A program made the translations under genes and the position numbers. The notes under the pieces were generated by a model. It saw only the letters and a program-made list of their open reading frames with translations. It searched no databases and had not been told where the DNA came from. A stretch of 64,000 bases of DNA from Streptomyces bungoensis (GTDB lineage: Bacteria > Actinomycetota > Actinomycetes > Streptomycetales > Streptomycetaceae), in assembly GCF_001514215.1 (NCBI RefSeq), contig NZ_KQ948868.1, forward strand, positions 1-64,000. The letters are read 5' to 3'. Positions 41,995 to 50,424 of this stretch are shown here, in pieces. Numbering within the stretch: the first letter of the stretch is position 1; each line of letters opens with the position of its first letter.

Positions 41995-44421
41995 GTGCGC
42001 AGAACGAGGACGGAACGCGCGGAAGTCGCCCTCTCCACGCTGACCGCCACGCCCGCCGCCCCCGACCGGCTGCGCCGCGTCCTGGAACAGGCACTGGTCT
42101 TCGCGGGAGCCGCGTTCGCCGGGGTGTACATGCCCGGCGACGACCCCGCCGTGCTGCGCCTGGCCGAGTCGGCCGGCCTGCCCCGCACGCTGTACGGCCT
42201 GCGCGACGGCTACGCGGTGACCAGCGACTCCGTGATCGCCGAGGCGCACCGCACCGGACGGTCGGTGTGGCGCAGCCCGCAGGAACTGGCCGCCTGCTCC
42301 GAGTCCCGCCGCACCCCGTCCCCGGACTTCTCCCTGGCCGCCCTGCCGCTCGGCCCGGCCGGCCGCGGCTGCCTCCTCGCCGTCAGCGAGCAGCCGGGCG
42401 GCTTCGGCTCGGACGACCGGGCCTGCCTGGAGCTGATCGCCCGGGTGATCCACGTGCCCGCCCCGGCCGGCCCCGCCGCCGACGCCGGCGAACTGACGGC
42501 CGACGGCTTCAGCCTGGCCATGGACACCGGCCGGGTGGAGGTGGGCGACTCGATCCTCGGGCTGTTCGGGCTCCGCCGGGAGGAGTTCGACGGCCGGGTG
42601 GAGACGCTGCTCGGCCTCACCGTGCCCGAGGACCTGCCCGCCCTGATGTCGGTGGTCGAGGCCGACCACATGTCCATCGGCGAGCGCGAGCTGGAGTTCC
42701 GCATCCTGCAGCCCTCCGGCCCGCCCAAGTGGCTGCGGCTGCGCGGCCGCCTGCTGCCCGGCGGGGAGGGCCGCCCGGCCCGGCTCGTCGGCACCGTCGC
42801 GGACGCCTCCACCCTGCGCTCCGACGTCACCGACGTCGCCCGCGTGCAGCGCCTGGCCGCCGCCCTCGCCACCGCCGGCACCGTCAAGGACGTCGGGCAG
42901 GCCGTCGTCGCCGCCCTGCGCAAACCCCTGCGGGCCGACCGCATCGCCCTCGCCGAACTGGAGAACGACCGCCTCGTCGTCACGGTCCTCGACCCGCCCG
43001 AGCCCGAGGAGTGGCCCGACGTGTGGCGCTCGGAGTGGCGCACCGAATGGCCCGACGCGCCGGTGCGCGCCATGCCCACCCTCGGCGCCGCCCTGCGCGA
43101 GGGCCGCTCCCGCATCTGGCCCGCCGGCAGCCCGCTGGAGCCCGCCCTCGCCGGCGTCGGGCCCGGCGGCCTCGCCGTGCTGCCGCTGCCCGCCGGGGGC
43201 CGGATGGCCGGCGCCTGCCTGATCGGCTGGGACCGGCCGCACGTCTTCGGGCCCGACGAACGCGCCCTGCTCACCGCCTGCGCCGCCCTGGCCGGCCAGG
43301 CCCTGCTGCGCGCCCACGCCTTCGACGCCGAGCACGAACTCGTCGGCATGCTCCAGCGCACCCTGCTGCCGCGCCGGCTGCCCCGGCTGCCCGGCGCGGT
43401 CGCCGTCGCCCGCTACCTGCCCACCACCGCCGGGCTCGAGGTCGGCGGCGACTGGTACGACGTGATCCAGCTCGCCGACAACCACGTGGCCTTCGTCATC
43501 GGCGACGTACAGGGCCACAACGCGGGCGCCGCCACCCTCATGGGCCAGATGCGCACCGCCCTGCGCGCCTACGCCGTGGAGGGCCACACGCCGGACGTCG
43601 TCGTCGCGCACGCCAACCGGCTGCTGCTGGACATGGAGACCGACCTCTTCGCCACCTGCGCCTACGTCGACGTCGACATGGAACAGGGCACCGCCTGGTG
43701 CGTACGCGCCGGGCACCTGCCGCCGGTGCTGCGGCACCCGGACGGCGCCACCGAGATCCTCGCCGCGGAGGGCGGGCCGCCGCTCGGCGTGCTTCCCCAG
43801 GCGGACTTCCCGATGACCCCGCTGCGGCTCCAGCCCGGTGCCATCCTCGCGCTCACCACCGACGGCCTGGTGGAGACCGCCCAGGAGGACCTCGACGTCG
43901 GCATGGCCCGGCTCTGCCGCGCCCTGACCGCCGCCGACCCCGGCCACCTGGGCCTGGTCGCCGACGCCCTGCTCACCGGCGCGCACCGGGTCGACGACGT
44001 GGCGCTGCTGCTGATGCGCTACGACGGCATGGCCGTACGGCCGCTGCGCGAGAGCTGGACCGTGTGGCGGGTTCCGGAGGCCGCCCGGCACGCCCGCCGC
44101 TTCGCCAAGCGGACCCTGCGCACCTGGAACGTGCCGCCGGACGCCCTGGACTCGGCCCTGCTCGTGGTGTCCGAGCTGGTCACCAACGCGCTGGTGCACA
44201 CCGACGGCCAGGTCCGTCTCGACCTCAGCCTGGTCGGCCACCGGCTGCGGCTCGCCGTCGCCGACACCTCGCCGCGCAGCCCGGTCAAGCCCACGCACAT
44301 CGGCTGGGAGGCCACCGGCGGCCGGGGGATCCTGCTGGTGGAGGCGGTGTCCGACGCCTGGGGGACGGTGCCGGTCAGCGGCGGCAAACAGGTCTGGGCC
44401 GAGCTCCTGGCCGACGGCTGA
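41995..44421 (+). CDS. GAF-PAS-GAF-SpoIIE phosphatase with C-terminal HATPase
   Basis: An 808-residue regulator. Domains: N-terminal GAF-like (about 20-155), a PAS-like domain (about 165-265; E-V-G-D-S-I-L-G-L-F-G-L), a GAF (about 280-440), a SpoIIE phosphatase (about 455-670; G-G-D-W-Y-D-V, I-G-D-V-Q-G-H-N, R-A-G-H-L-P-P, A-L-T-T-D-G-L) and an RsbW-like ATPase (about 685-808; V-S-E-L-V-T-N-A-L-V-H, G-G-R-G-I-L-L-V). GTG 41995 has GAGGG seven bases upstream. It shares a 238-bp divergent control region with the phosphatase at 39630, so the two may act on one partner-switching pathway with opposite inputs. Confidence 0.9.
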   Translation: MRRTRTERAEVALSTLTATPAAPDRLRRVLEQALVFAGAAFAGVYMPGDDPAVLRLAESAGLPRTLYGLRDGYAVTSDSVIAEAHRTGRSVWRSPQELAACSESRRTPSPDFSLAALPLGPAGRGCLLAVSEQPGGFGSDDRACLELIARVIHVPAPAGPAADAGELTADGFSLAMDTGRVEVGDSILGLFGLRREEFDGRVETLLGLTVPEDLPALMSVVEADHMSIGERELEFRILQPSGPPKWLRLRGRLLPGGEGRPARLVGTVADASTLRSDVTDVARVQRLAAALATAGTVKDVGQAVVAALRKPLRADRIALAELENDRLVVTVLDPPEPEEWPDVWRSEWRTEWPDAPVRAMPTLGAALREGRSRIWPAGSPLEPALAGVGPGGLAVLPLPAGGRMAGACLIGWDRPHVFGPDERALLTACAALAGQALLRAHAFDAEHELVGMLQRTLLPRRLPRLPGAVAVARYLPTTAGLEVGGDWYDVIQLADNHVAFVIGDVQGHNAGAATLMGQMRTALRAYAVEGHTPDVVVAHANRLLLDMETDLFATCAYVDVDMEQGTAWCVRAGHLPPVLRHPDGATEILAAEGGPPLGVLPQADFPMTPLRLQPGAILALTTDGLVETAQEDLDVGMARLCRALTAADPGHLGLVADALLTGAHRVDDVALLLMRYDGMAVRPLRESWTVWRVPEAARHARRFAKRTLRTWNVPPDALDSALLVVSELVTNALVHTDGQVRLDLSLVGHRLRLAVADTSPRSPVKPTHIGWEATGGRGILLVEAVSDAWGTVPVSGGKQVWAELLADG

Positions 44422-44477
44422 CCCGCCACACGGGTGCTTCCCCCCGGCGTGGAGAGGCGCACCCGGCCGCCGGTGCC

Positions 44478-44483
44478 TAGGGT
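44478..44483 (+). promoter_or_regulatory. -10 box of a leaderless promoter
   Basis: TAGGGT ends eight bases before the GTG at 44492, which has no ribosome-binding site; this implies a transcript that starts at or next to the start codon. Confidence 0.5.
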
Positions 44484-44491
44484 CGGTTGAT

Positions 44492-44767
44492 GTGGCACAC
44501 ACCTTCGAAGAACTGGTGCAGAAGCAGCGCGCGGCCGACGCGGCCCACACCACGGTCGAGGACCTGCGGGACGCCTACGGCCCGCCCGCCGAGCGGGGGA
44601 TGAGGGGCGCCCAGTCGGGCACCTACGAGACCGCCCTGCGCGCCTGGCGCGACCTGGCCCGTGACGCGCAGGCGGCCCTGGCCGAGTACGCCAAGCAGAC
44701 CGGGCGGTCACGGAGCGAGATCGAGGCCGAGGTGCAACGGGCGGCATCGAGACCGGAGCACGCCTGA
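44492..44767 (+). CDS. small helical protein of unknown function
   Basis: A 91-residue, Ala/Glu/Arg-rich, mostly helical protein: V-A-H-T-F-E-E-L-V-Q-K-Q-R-A-A-D-A-A-H, then D-L-R-D-A-Y-G-P-P-A-E, and a C-terminal helix A-L-A-E-Y-A-K-Q-T-G-R-S-R-S-E-I. There is no signal peptide, membrane segment or Cys. Codon use is normal for Streptomyces and the gene has its own -10-like box. No family is recognised. The position after the phosphatase gene (70 bp) could be coincidental. Confidence 0.7.
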   Translation: MAHTFEELVQKQRAADAAHTTVEDLRDAYGPPAERGMRGAQSGTYETALRAWRDLARDAQAALAEYAKQTGRSRSEIEAEVQRAASRPEHA

Positions 44768-45227
44768 GCCGCCGGGCACGGTCTGTCGCGGGTCCGGCTC
44801 GCGCTGTGCCGGGCGCGGGTGCGGCCTGCGACGCCGTGCCCGGCTCGTCTCCCACCGGTCGCGCTTGCGCTCCGCCCGTCCGGCCTGGCCCGGCGGGCGG
44901 GGGCCGTGCGCCGCCCGTCCGGCCTGGCCCCGGCGTGAGTAGGGCCGTGCTCCGCGCACCCCGCGCACCGCGTCGGTGCCCGGTGTCCGGTGCCGGGTGG
45001 CGGCCTTCCCCGGCCTCGAGAAGCCGGGCGGGCCGGTCGCCGGGGAAGCCGTGCCTCCGGGGCCTGAGCCTGCCGTGCTCGGTGCGTCGGCCGCCGGATT
45101 CTCCGTGTGCCACCGGACGGCGAAGCTCGCCGGTGCCGTCGCCGCCCCACGCTCGCCGCCGCTGCTCCGATCGGCTGACAGGCCTCCGGTCAGGCATCCG
45201 GCCCGCCGCCCCGGGTACCCGGCGCTC
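44768..45227. other. 460-bp gene-free G/C-rich region with a short direct repeat
   Basis: No supported gene. CCGCCCGTCCGGCCTGGCCC occurs at 44872-44891 and 44911-44930 (39-bp period). The right end should hold the promoter for the gene at 45228. Confidence 0.45.
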
Positions 45228-45596
45228 ATGGACACAGCCATGTACCAAGCAGCCGGAGGCGGCCGGGCCTTTGGATACATCCTTCTCCTCGTCGGGGGGT
45301 TCGCCCTGGCCATCGGTCTGGCGTGGGCCGTCTGGGTGGGCATGCGGGTGCGCCGGCGGGAGTCGCCGCCGCCGCGGCCCGAGGAGCAGCCGAAGCTGCC
45401 GCCCACCGGCCCGGTCCGCGAGACCCAGGAGATCCGGGAGCCCCACGAGGTGCCCCGGGCGGCCGACGGGAGTGAACGGCTCACCCCCCACCAGCTCGGC
45501 AACGTCGGGACCCGGCCGGCCGAGGACCAGAGCCGTCCGCGCTGGTCGCCCGGCTCCAGCGGGTCCTTCGGCGGCGGGGGCGGCGGCCGCACCTGA
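45228..45596 (+). CDS. DUF6479-like small membrane protein
   Basis: A 122-residue protein with one N-terminal TM helix (about 15-40; F-G-Y-I-L-L-L-V-G-G-F-A-L-A-I-G-L-A) followed by a basic stretch R-V-R-R-R-E and a Pro/Glu/Arg-rich cytoplasmic tail (P-R-P-E-E-Q-P-K-L-P, R-L-T-P-H-Q-L) ending in a Gly run. The pattern matches DUF6479 proteins of Streptomyces, whose function is unknown. ATG 45228 or 45240 could be the start; neither has a clear ribosome site. A hairpin follows at 45612. Confidence 0.75.
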   Translation: MDTAMYQAAGGGRAFGYILLLVGGFALAIGLAWAVWVGMRVRRRESPPPRPEEQPKLPPTGPVRETQEIREPHEVPRAADGSERLTPHQLGNVGTRPAEDQSRPRWSPGSSGSFGGGGGGRT

Positions 45597-45611
45597 CCGG
45601 TGCCGTCCGGC

Positions 45612-45653
45612 GTGTCCGGGTTTGCGTGCCGTGCGGCGCGGGGACCCGGACAC
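45612..45653 (+). terminator. hairpin after the DUF6479-like gene
   Basis: GTGTCCGGGT (45612-45621) and ACCCGGACAC (45644-45653) form a perfect 10-bp stem with a 22-base loop that has its own small stem, 15 bases after the stop. Confidence 0.65.
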
Positions 45654-45719
45654 GCACACACCGGACACGGGCCGGGACGCAAGGGCAACGCCGCCACGGC
45701 CCCGGGCAGCAGAAGGAAG

Positions 45720-45908
45720 ATGAGCGACGTGACGACCGCGCGCACCAGTGACGAACCCGCCGTCCCCGCCACCGAGACGGGCTGGGAGAAGGCTCCCCGA
45801 GGGCCGGGCAAACGCATGCGCACGTGTCTGCCGGCCGTCCTCGAGCGCGACGCCCGGCCCGAGGCGTGGGCGGGCCCGGAAGGCAACATAGTGCGCGGCG
45901 AGGACTGA
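45720..45908 (+). CDS. small protein of unknown function, tentative
   Basis: A 62-residue reading frame beginning M-S-D-V-T-T-A-R-T-S-D-E with AGAAGGA just upstream of ATG 45720 (GTG 45729 is better spaced). The rest is polar, E-T-G-W-E-K-A-P-R-G-P-G-K-R-M-R-T-C, then A-V-L-E-R-D-A-R-P-E-A-W-A-G-P-E-G-N. There is no membrane segment. The purine-rich ribosome site and codon pattern support it, but it is short and no relative is recognised. Confidence 0.45.
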   Translation: MSDVTTARTSDEPAVPATETGWEKAPRGPGKRMRTCLPAVLERDARPEAWAGPEGNIVRGED

Positions 45909-45942
45909 GCCCGAGCCGGAGTCGGAGCCGGCACTTGAGGCC

Positions 45943-45981
45943 ATGACAAACCGGTAGGACAAGCCGGTATGACAATCCAGG
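45943..45981. repeat. three tandem 13-bp repeats upstream of rmlA
   Basis: Three consecutive units at 45943-45955, 45956-45968 and 45969-45981 follow the pattern A(T/G)GACAANCCGGT, the third diverging in its last three bases. They sit 23 bases before the rmlA -10 box, covering the -35 and upstream region. Confidence 0.65.
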
Positions 45982-46003
45982 GCCACATCGGGTCGATCGC
46001 CGT

Positions 46004-46009
46004 TAAGGT
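46004..46009 (+). promoter_or_regulatory. -10 box of the leaderless rmlA promoter
   Basis: TAAGGT ends exactly seven bases before ATG 46017 and no ribosome site is present between them. Confidence 0.65.
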
Positions 46010-46016
46010 ATGGCCA

Positions 46017-47084
46017 ATGAAGGCTCTGGTGCTCTCCGGTGGGTCCGGTACCCGGTTGCGGCCGATCACCCACACGTCGGCGAAACAGCTCGTGCCGGTG
46101 GCCAACAAACCCGTGCTGTTCTACGGGCTCGAGTCCCTCGCCGACGCCGGGATCACCGAGGTCGGCATGATCGTGGGGGAGACCGCCGCCGAGATCGAGG
46201 AGGCCGTCGGCGACGGATCGAAGTTCGGCCTCGACGTCACCTACATACCCCAGGAACGCCCCCTCGGGCTCGCCCACGCGGTGCTGATAGCCAGGGACTT
46301 CCTCGGCGACGACGACTTCGTGATGTACCTCGGCGACAACTTCGTCGTCGGCGGGATCCGCACCCTGGTCGAGGAGTTCCGCGCCAGCCGCCCCGACGCC
46401 CAGATCCTCCTCACCCGCGTCCCCGACCCGCGCGCCTTCGGCGTCGCCGAACTCGACGCGGACGGCCAGGTGATCGGCCTGGAGGAGAAGCCCGAGCACC
46501 CCAAGAGCGACCTCGCGCTCGTCGGCGTCTACCTGTTCACGCCCGCGATCCACCAGGCCGTCCGCGCCATCCGCCCCTCCTGGCGGGGCGAACTGGAGAT
46601 CACCCACGCCATCCAGCACCTCATCGACGACCGCGCCGACGTGCGCTCCACGGTCATCCGGGGCTACTGGAAGGACACCGGCAACGTCGGCGACATGCTG
46701 GAGGTCAACCGCACCGTCCTGGAGGGCGTGCAGCGGCGCCTCGACGGCGATGTGGACGAGGCGTCCGAGACCGTCGGCCGGGTCGTGATCGAGGAGGGCG
46801 CGCGGATCGTCGGCTCCCGGATCGTGGGACCGGCCGTCATCGGGGCCGGCACCGTCGTCACCGGCTCCTACGTCGGGCCGTACACCTCCATCGCGGAGAA
46901 CTGCCGGATCACCGACAGCGAACTCGAGTTCTCCATCGTGCTGCGGGACTCCTCGATCGCCGGCGTGGGCCGGATCGAGTCCTCGCTCATCGGCCGGCAC
47001 GTCGAGGTCACCCCGGCGCCCGGAGTACCCAGTGCCCACCGCCTCGTCCTCGGAGACCACAGCAAGGTGCAGATCCGTTCATGA
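46017..47084 (+). CDS. rmlA: glucose-1-phosphate thymidylyltransferase (long form)
   Basis: A 355-residue nucleotidyltransferase that joins dTTP and glucose 1-phosphate to make dTDP-glucose, the first step towards dTDP-L-rhamnose. The N-terminal domain (1-240) has L-S-G-G-S-G-T-R-L-R-P-I-T, K-Q-L-V-P-V-A-N-K-P, Y-L-G-D-N and E-E-K-P. The C-terminal part (about 245-355) is a left-handed beta-helix with hexapeptide-like repeats (V-I-E-E-G-A-R-I-V-G-S-R-I-V-G-P-A-V-I), making this the long form also used in deoxysugar pathways, rather than the 290-residue RmlA. The gene leads an operon in which rmlB overlaps its end as ATGA. Transcription appears leaderless from the box at 46004. Confidence 0.93.
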   Translation: MKALVLSGGSGTRLRPITHTSAKQLVPVANKPVLFYGLESLADAGITEVGMIVGETAAEIEEAVGDGSKFGLDVTYIPQERPLGLAHAVLIARDFLGDDDFVMYLGDNFVVGGIRTLVEEFRASRPDAQILLTRVPDPRAFGVAELDADGQVIGLEEKPEHPKSDLALVGVYLFTPAIHQAVRAIRPSWRGELEITHAIQHLIDDRADVRSTVIRGYWKDTGNVGDMLEVNRTVLEGVQRRLDGDVDEASETVGRVVIEEGARIVGSRIVGPAVIGAGTVVTGSYVGPYTSIAENCRITDSELEFSIVLRDSSIAGVGRIESSLIGRHVEVTPAPGVPSAHRLVLGDHSKVQIRS

Positions 47085-48052
47085 ATCTCCTCGTCACCGG
47101 CGCCGCCGGGTTCATCGGCTCCCACTACGTCCGCATGCTCCTCGCCGACGACCCGCCGGGCGCCCCCCGCATCACCGTGCTGGACCGGCTGACCTACGCC
47201 GGCACGCTCACCAACCTCCCCGCCGGTCACCCCCGGCTCGACTTCGTGCACGGCGACATCTGCGACGCCGGACTCGTCGACAAGCTGATGGCGGACGCCG
47301 ACCAGGTCGTCCACTTCGCCGCCGAGTCGCACGTCGACCGGTCGATCGAGGGCGCGGGCGAGTTCGTCCGCACCAACGTCGTCGGCACCCAGACCCTGCT
47401 GGACGCGGCGCTCAGGCACGGCGTCGGCACGTTCGTGCACGTCTCCACCGACGAGGTGTACGGCTCCATCGAGTCCGGCTCCTGGCCCGAGACGCACCCG
47501 CTGGCGCCCAACTCGCCGTACTCCGCATCCAAGGCGTCCTCCGACCTGCTGGCCCTCGCCCAGCACCGCACCCACGGCCTCGACGTCCGGGTCACCCGCT
47601 GCTCCAACAACTACGGGCCGCACCAGTTCCCCGAGAAGGTGATCCCGCTCTTCGTCACCAACCTCCTGGACGGCCTGCCGGTCCCCCTGTACGGCGACGG
47701 GCGCAACGTCCGCGACTGGCTGCACGTCGACGACCACTGCCGGGGCATCGAGCTGGTGCGCACCCAGGGCCGCCCCGGCGAGGTCTACAACATCGGCGGC
47801 GGCACCGAGCTGAGCAACAAGGAGCTGACCGGACTGCTCCTCGATGCCTGCGGCGCCGGCTGGGACCGGGTCGAGTACGTCACCGACCGCAAGGGCCACG
47901 ACCTGCGCTACTCGGTCGACTGGAGCAAGGCCCGCGACGAGCTCGGCTACCGGCCCCGCCGCGACTTCACCACCGGGCTCGCCGAGACGGTCGCCTGGTA
48001 CCGGGAGCACCGGGACTGGTGGGAGGCCCTGAAGCACCGGAACACGCGATGA
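47081..48052 (+). CDS. rmlB: dTDP-glucose 4,6-dehydratase
   Basis: A 323-residue extended SDR enzyme that converts dTDP-glucose to dTDP-4-keto-6-deoxyglucose using bound NAD. Motifs: T-G-A-A-G-F-I-G-S-H-Y, A-A-E-S-H-V-D-R-S-I, S-T-D-E-V-Y-G with the catalytic Asp-Glu pair, and Y-S-A-S-K. R-C-S-N-N-Y-G-P and R-D-W-L-H-V-D-D are the usual substrate-binding blocks. ATG 47081 overlaps the rmlA stop by four bases, and rmlD overlaps its end in the same way, so translation of the three is coupled. Confidence 0.95.
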   Translation: MNLLVTGAAGFIGSHYVRMLLADDPPGAPRITVLDRLTYAGTLTNLPAGHPRLDFVHGDICDAGLVDKLMADADQVVHFAAESHVDRSIEGAGEFVRTNVVGTQTLLDAALRHGVGTFVHVSTDEVYGSIESGSWPETHPLAPNSPYSASKASSDLLALAQHRTHGLDVRVTRCSNNYGPHQFPEKVIPLFVTNLLDGLPVPLYGDGRNVRDWLHVDDHCRGIELVRTQGRPGEVYNIGGGTELSNKELTGLLLDACGAGWDRVEYVTDRKGHDLRYSVDWSKARDELGYRPRRDFTTGLAETVAWYREHRDWWEALKHRNTR

Positions 48053-48915
48053 GGTGGCTGGTCACCGGCGCGGGCGGCATGCTCGGCCGCGACACCGTCC
48101 ACGAACTGGCGGGCCGCGGTGAGGACGTGACCGGCCTGGACCGGTCGGCGCTCGACATCACCGGACCCGGCGCCGTCCGGGACGCGTTCGACGCCCACCG
48201 CCCCGACGTCGTCGTCAACTGCGCCGCCTATACGGCCGTCGACGACGCCGAGACCGACGAGGCGCGCGCCCTGCGCGTCAACGGCGACGGCCCCCGGCTG
48301 CTCGCCCGCGCCTGCGCCGCGCGCGGCGCCCGCCTGATCCACCTCTCCACCGACTACGTCTTCTCCGGCGAGACCCGCGCCACCCCCTACCCCGAGGACC
48401 ACCCGCCGGCCCCGCGCACCGCCTACGGCCGCACCAAGCTCGCCGGGGAGCGGGCGGTGCTGGAGGAACTCCCGGGCGCCGCGGTCGTGTTGCGGACCGC
48501 CTGGCTGTACGGCGCGCACGGCCGCAACTTCGTGCGCACCATGCTGGAACTCGAGGCCCGCCGGGACACCGTGGACGTCGTCGACGACCAGCGCGGGCAG
48601 CCGACCTGGAGCGCGGACGTGGCCGCCCGCGTCGCCGACCTCGGTGCCACGTCCGCGCACGGCGTTCTGCACGCCACCAGTTCGGGCGAGGCCAGCTGGT
48701 ACGAACTGGCGCGCGAGGTGTTCCGGCTGGCCGGCGCCGACCCGGACCGGGTACGGCCCACCGAAAGCGGCTCCTTCCCGCGGCCGGCACCCCGCCCCGC
48801 CTACAGCGCCCTCGGGCACGCACGCTGGCGGGAGGCCGGTCTCGCGCCACCGAGGGAGTGGCGCTCCGCCCTGTACGAAGCACTGCCTCACATCCGCAAG
48901 GAGATGTCCCAGTGA
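48049..48915 (+). CDS. rmlD: dTDP-4-dehydrorhamnose reductase
   Basis: A 288-residue SDR-like reductase for the last step to dTDP-L-rhamnose. Motifs: T-G-A-G-G-M-L-G-R-D near the start, V-V-N-C-A-A-Y-T-A-V-D-D-A-E, L-S-T-D-Y-V-F-S-G, and Y-G-R-T-K as catalytic Tyr-Lys pair. It overlaps rmlB (ATGA) and the following methyltransferase (GTGA). The needed 3,5-epimerase is encoded on the opposite strand at 49812-50420. Confidence 0.93.
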   Translation: MRWLVTGAGGMLGRDTVHELAGRGEDVTGLDRSALDITGPGAVRDAFDAHRPDVVVNCAAYTAVDDAETDEARALRVNGDGPRLLARACAARGARLIHLSTDYVFSGETRATPYPEDHPPAPRTAYGRTKLAGERAVLEELPGAAVVLRTAWLYGAHGRNFVRTMLELEARRDTVDVVDDQRGQPTWSADVAARVADLGATSAHGVLHATSSGEASWYELAREVFRLAGADPDRVRPTESGSFPRPAPRPAYSALGHARWREAGLAPPREWRSALYEALPHIRKEMSQ

Positions 48916-49715
48916 AACGGCACGAGTTCCTGCGGGAGCTCCACAAGGTCACCGCGAACCGCAACTACCTGGAGATCGGCGTCAACGACGGCCGCAGCCT
49001 GACGCTGTCCCGGGTGCCCAGCATCGCGATCGACCCCGCGTTCAAGGTGGTCACGGAGATCCGCTGCGACGTGCACCTGGCGAAGGCGACCAGCGACGAC
49101 TTCTTCGCCCGCGAGAACCCGCTCGCCCATCTGCGGGGCGGCCGGCACCCGCTGCGCAACCTCGCCCGCAACCGCAGCCCGTTCGGCTACTGGCGGCGCA
49201 CCACCCTGGACCTGTCGTTCATCGACGGCATGCACCTGTTCGAGTACGCGCTGCGGGACTTCATCAACATCGAGAAGCACGCGGACTGGGCGAGCGTGAT
49301 CGTCTTCGACGACATGCTCCCGCGCAACGTGGACGAGGCCGCCCGGGACCGGCACACCGACGCCTGGACCGGGGACGTCTACAAGCTGGTCGAGATCCTG
49401 GGCCGCCACCGCCCCGACCTGGCCCTGGTCCTGGTCGACACGGCGCCCACCGGCCAGCTGGTGGTGTTCGGCGCCGACCCGGGCAACACCGTGCTCCAGG
49501 ACAAGTACGACGACATCATGGCGGAGTTCGAGGTTCCGGACCCGCAGAAGGTCCCCGAGTCCGTCCTGGAGCGGACCGTCGCGGTCAAGCCGGAGGAGTT
49601 CCTCTCCGCCGGCTTCTGGAAGCCGCTGGTGGCCGCCCGGAACCGGGGCACCAAGCGCGCCCGGGGCTGGGAGCCGCTGCGCCGCGCGGTGGCGCAGTAC
49701 GCCGTCGACCGCTGA
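48912..49715 (+). CDS. class I SAM methyltransferase, methyltransferase 24-like
   Basis: A 267-residue protein starting V-K-R-H-E-F-L-R-E-L. Y-L-E-I-G-V-N-D-G-R-S-L is the SAM-binding motif I, A-I-D-P-A-F marks strand 2, and D-L-S-F-I-D-G-M-H-L-F-E-Y resembles the I-D-G-x-H signature of methyltransferase family 24 (sugar or macrocin-type O-methyltransferases). V-F-D-D-M-L-P supplies acidic residues. The start GTG overlaps rmlD's TGA, so it belongs to the rhamnose operon and may methylate rhamnose or another sugar on a surface glycan; this is inference from context. Confidence 0.82.
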   Translation: MKRHEFLRELHKVTANRNYLEIGVNDGRSLTLSRVPSIAIDPAFKVVTEIRCDVHLAKATSDDFFARENPLAHLRGGRHPLRNLARNRSPFGYWRRTTLDLSFIDGMHLFEYALRDFINIEKHADWASVIVFDDMLPRNVDEAARDRHTDAWTGDVYKLVEILGRHRPDLALVLVDTAPTGQLVVFGADPGNTVLQDKYDDIMAEFEVPDPQKVPESVLERTVAVKPEEFLSAGFWKPLVAARNRGTKRARGWEPLRRAVAQYAVDR

Positions 49716-49752
49716 GCCGCCCGCACGCCGCCGGCCGGTGAAGCCGGCCGGG

Positions 49753-49803
49753 GAGGCCACCGCCCGCCGACACCGACGCACGGTGTCGGCGGGCGGTGGC
49801 CTC
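49753..49803. terminator. strong bidirectional terminator, 23-bp perfect stem
   Basis: Arms 49753-49775 and 49781-49803 are perfect 23-base reverse complements around a five-base loop, located between two converging operons. A second, smaller CCGGCCGG hairpin lies just before it (about 49731-49751). Confidence 0.9.
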
Positions 49804-49811
49804 TCATCGCG

Positions 49812-50420
49812 TCAGCCGCCCGACCCTGCCGAGCGCAGCCGCTCGTAGTGGGCGGCGCAGTCGGCGTAGGAGGGCAGCAGCCCGGACCGCTCGGCCTCGG
49901 CGAGCGTGGGCGCCGCGGCGTCCTTCTCCGACAGCACCGGCTCGATGCCCGCGGGCCAGTCGATGCCCAGGGCCGGGTCGAGGGGGTGCACCCCGTGCTC
50001 GCGCCCCGGCGCGTACCCGGTCGAGCACAGGTACACCACGGTGGCGTCGTCGGTCAGCGCCATGAAGGCGTGCCCGAGGCCCTCGGCGAGGAACATCGCG
50101 TGCCGGGTGTCGTCGTCGAGCCGTACCGCCTCCCACCGCCCGAAGGTGGGGGAGCCGACCCGGATGTCCACGACCACGTCCAGCACGGCGCCGCGCACGC
50201 AGGTGACGTACTTGGCCTGGCCGGGGGGCACGTCGGCGAAGTGCACGCCGCGCAGCACGCCCAGCCGGGACACCGAGCAGTTGGCCTGGGCGAGCGCGAG
50301 GTCGTGGCCGGTGGCCTCGCGGAACTCCTCGCCCCGGTACCACTCGTGGAAGCTGCCCCGCTCGTCCGGGAACACCTTCGGCTCCAGCACCCAGGCGCCG
50401 GATATCTCCAACTGCCGCAT
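49812..50420 (-). CDS. rmlC: dTDP-4-dehydrorhamnose 3,5-epimerase
   Basis: A 202-residue cupin enzyme. Recognisable segments: P-K-V-F-P-D-E-R-G-S-F-H-E-W-Y, Q-A-N-C-S-V-S-R-L-G-V-L-R-G-V-H-F, Q-A-K-Y-V-T-C-V-R-G, D-I-R-V-G-S-P-T-F-G-R-W and G-L-G-H-A-F-M-A-L. The His in R-G-V-H is the expected base and the Tyr in Y-L-C-S-T is the expected acid. It completes the rml set, although it is in a separate minus-strand operon, four bases after the glycosyltransferase gene. ATG 50420 has AAAGG about nine bases upstream. Product: dTDP-4-keto-L-rhamnose. Confidence 0.93.
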   Translation of the reverse strand: MRQLEISGAWVLEPKVFPDERGSFHEWYRGEEFREATGHDLALAQANCSVSRLGVLRGVHFADVPPGQAKYVTCVRGAVLDVVVDIRVGSPTFGRWEAVRLDDDTRHAMFLAEGLGHAFMALTDDATVVYLCSTGYAPGREHGVHPLDPALGIDWPAGIEPVLSEKDAAAPTLAEAERSGLLPSYADCAAHYERLRSAGSGG

Positions 50421-50424
50421 TCCG

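Noticed and set aside
41083..44553. A 1156-codon minus-strand frame opposite the second phosphatase
   Set aside because: Antisense shadow of a SpoIIE/HATPase gene; no motif, no ribosome site.
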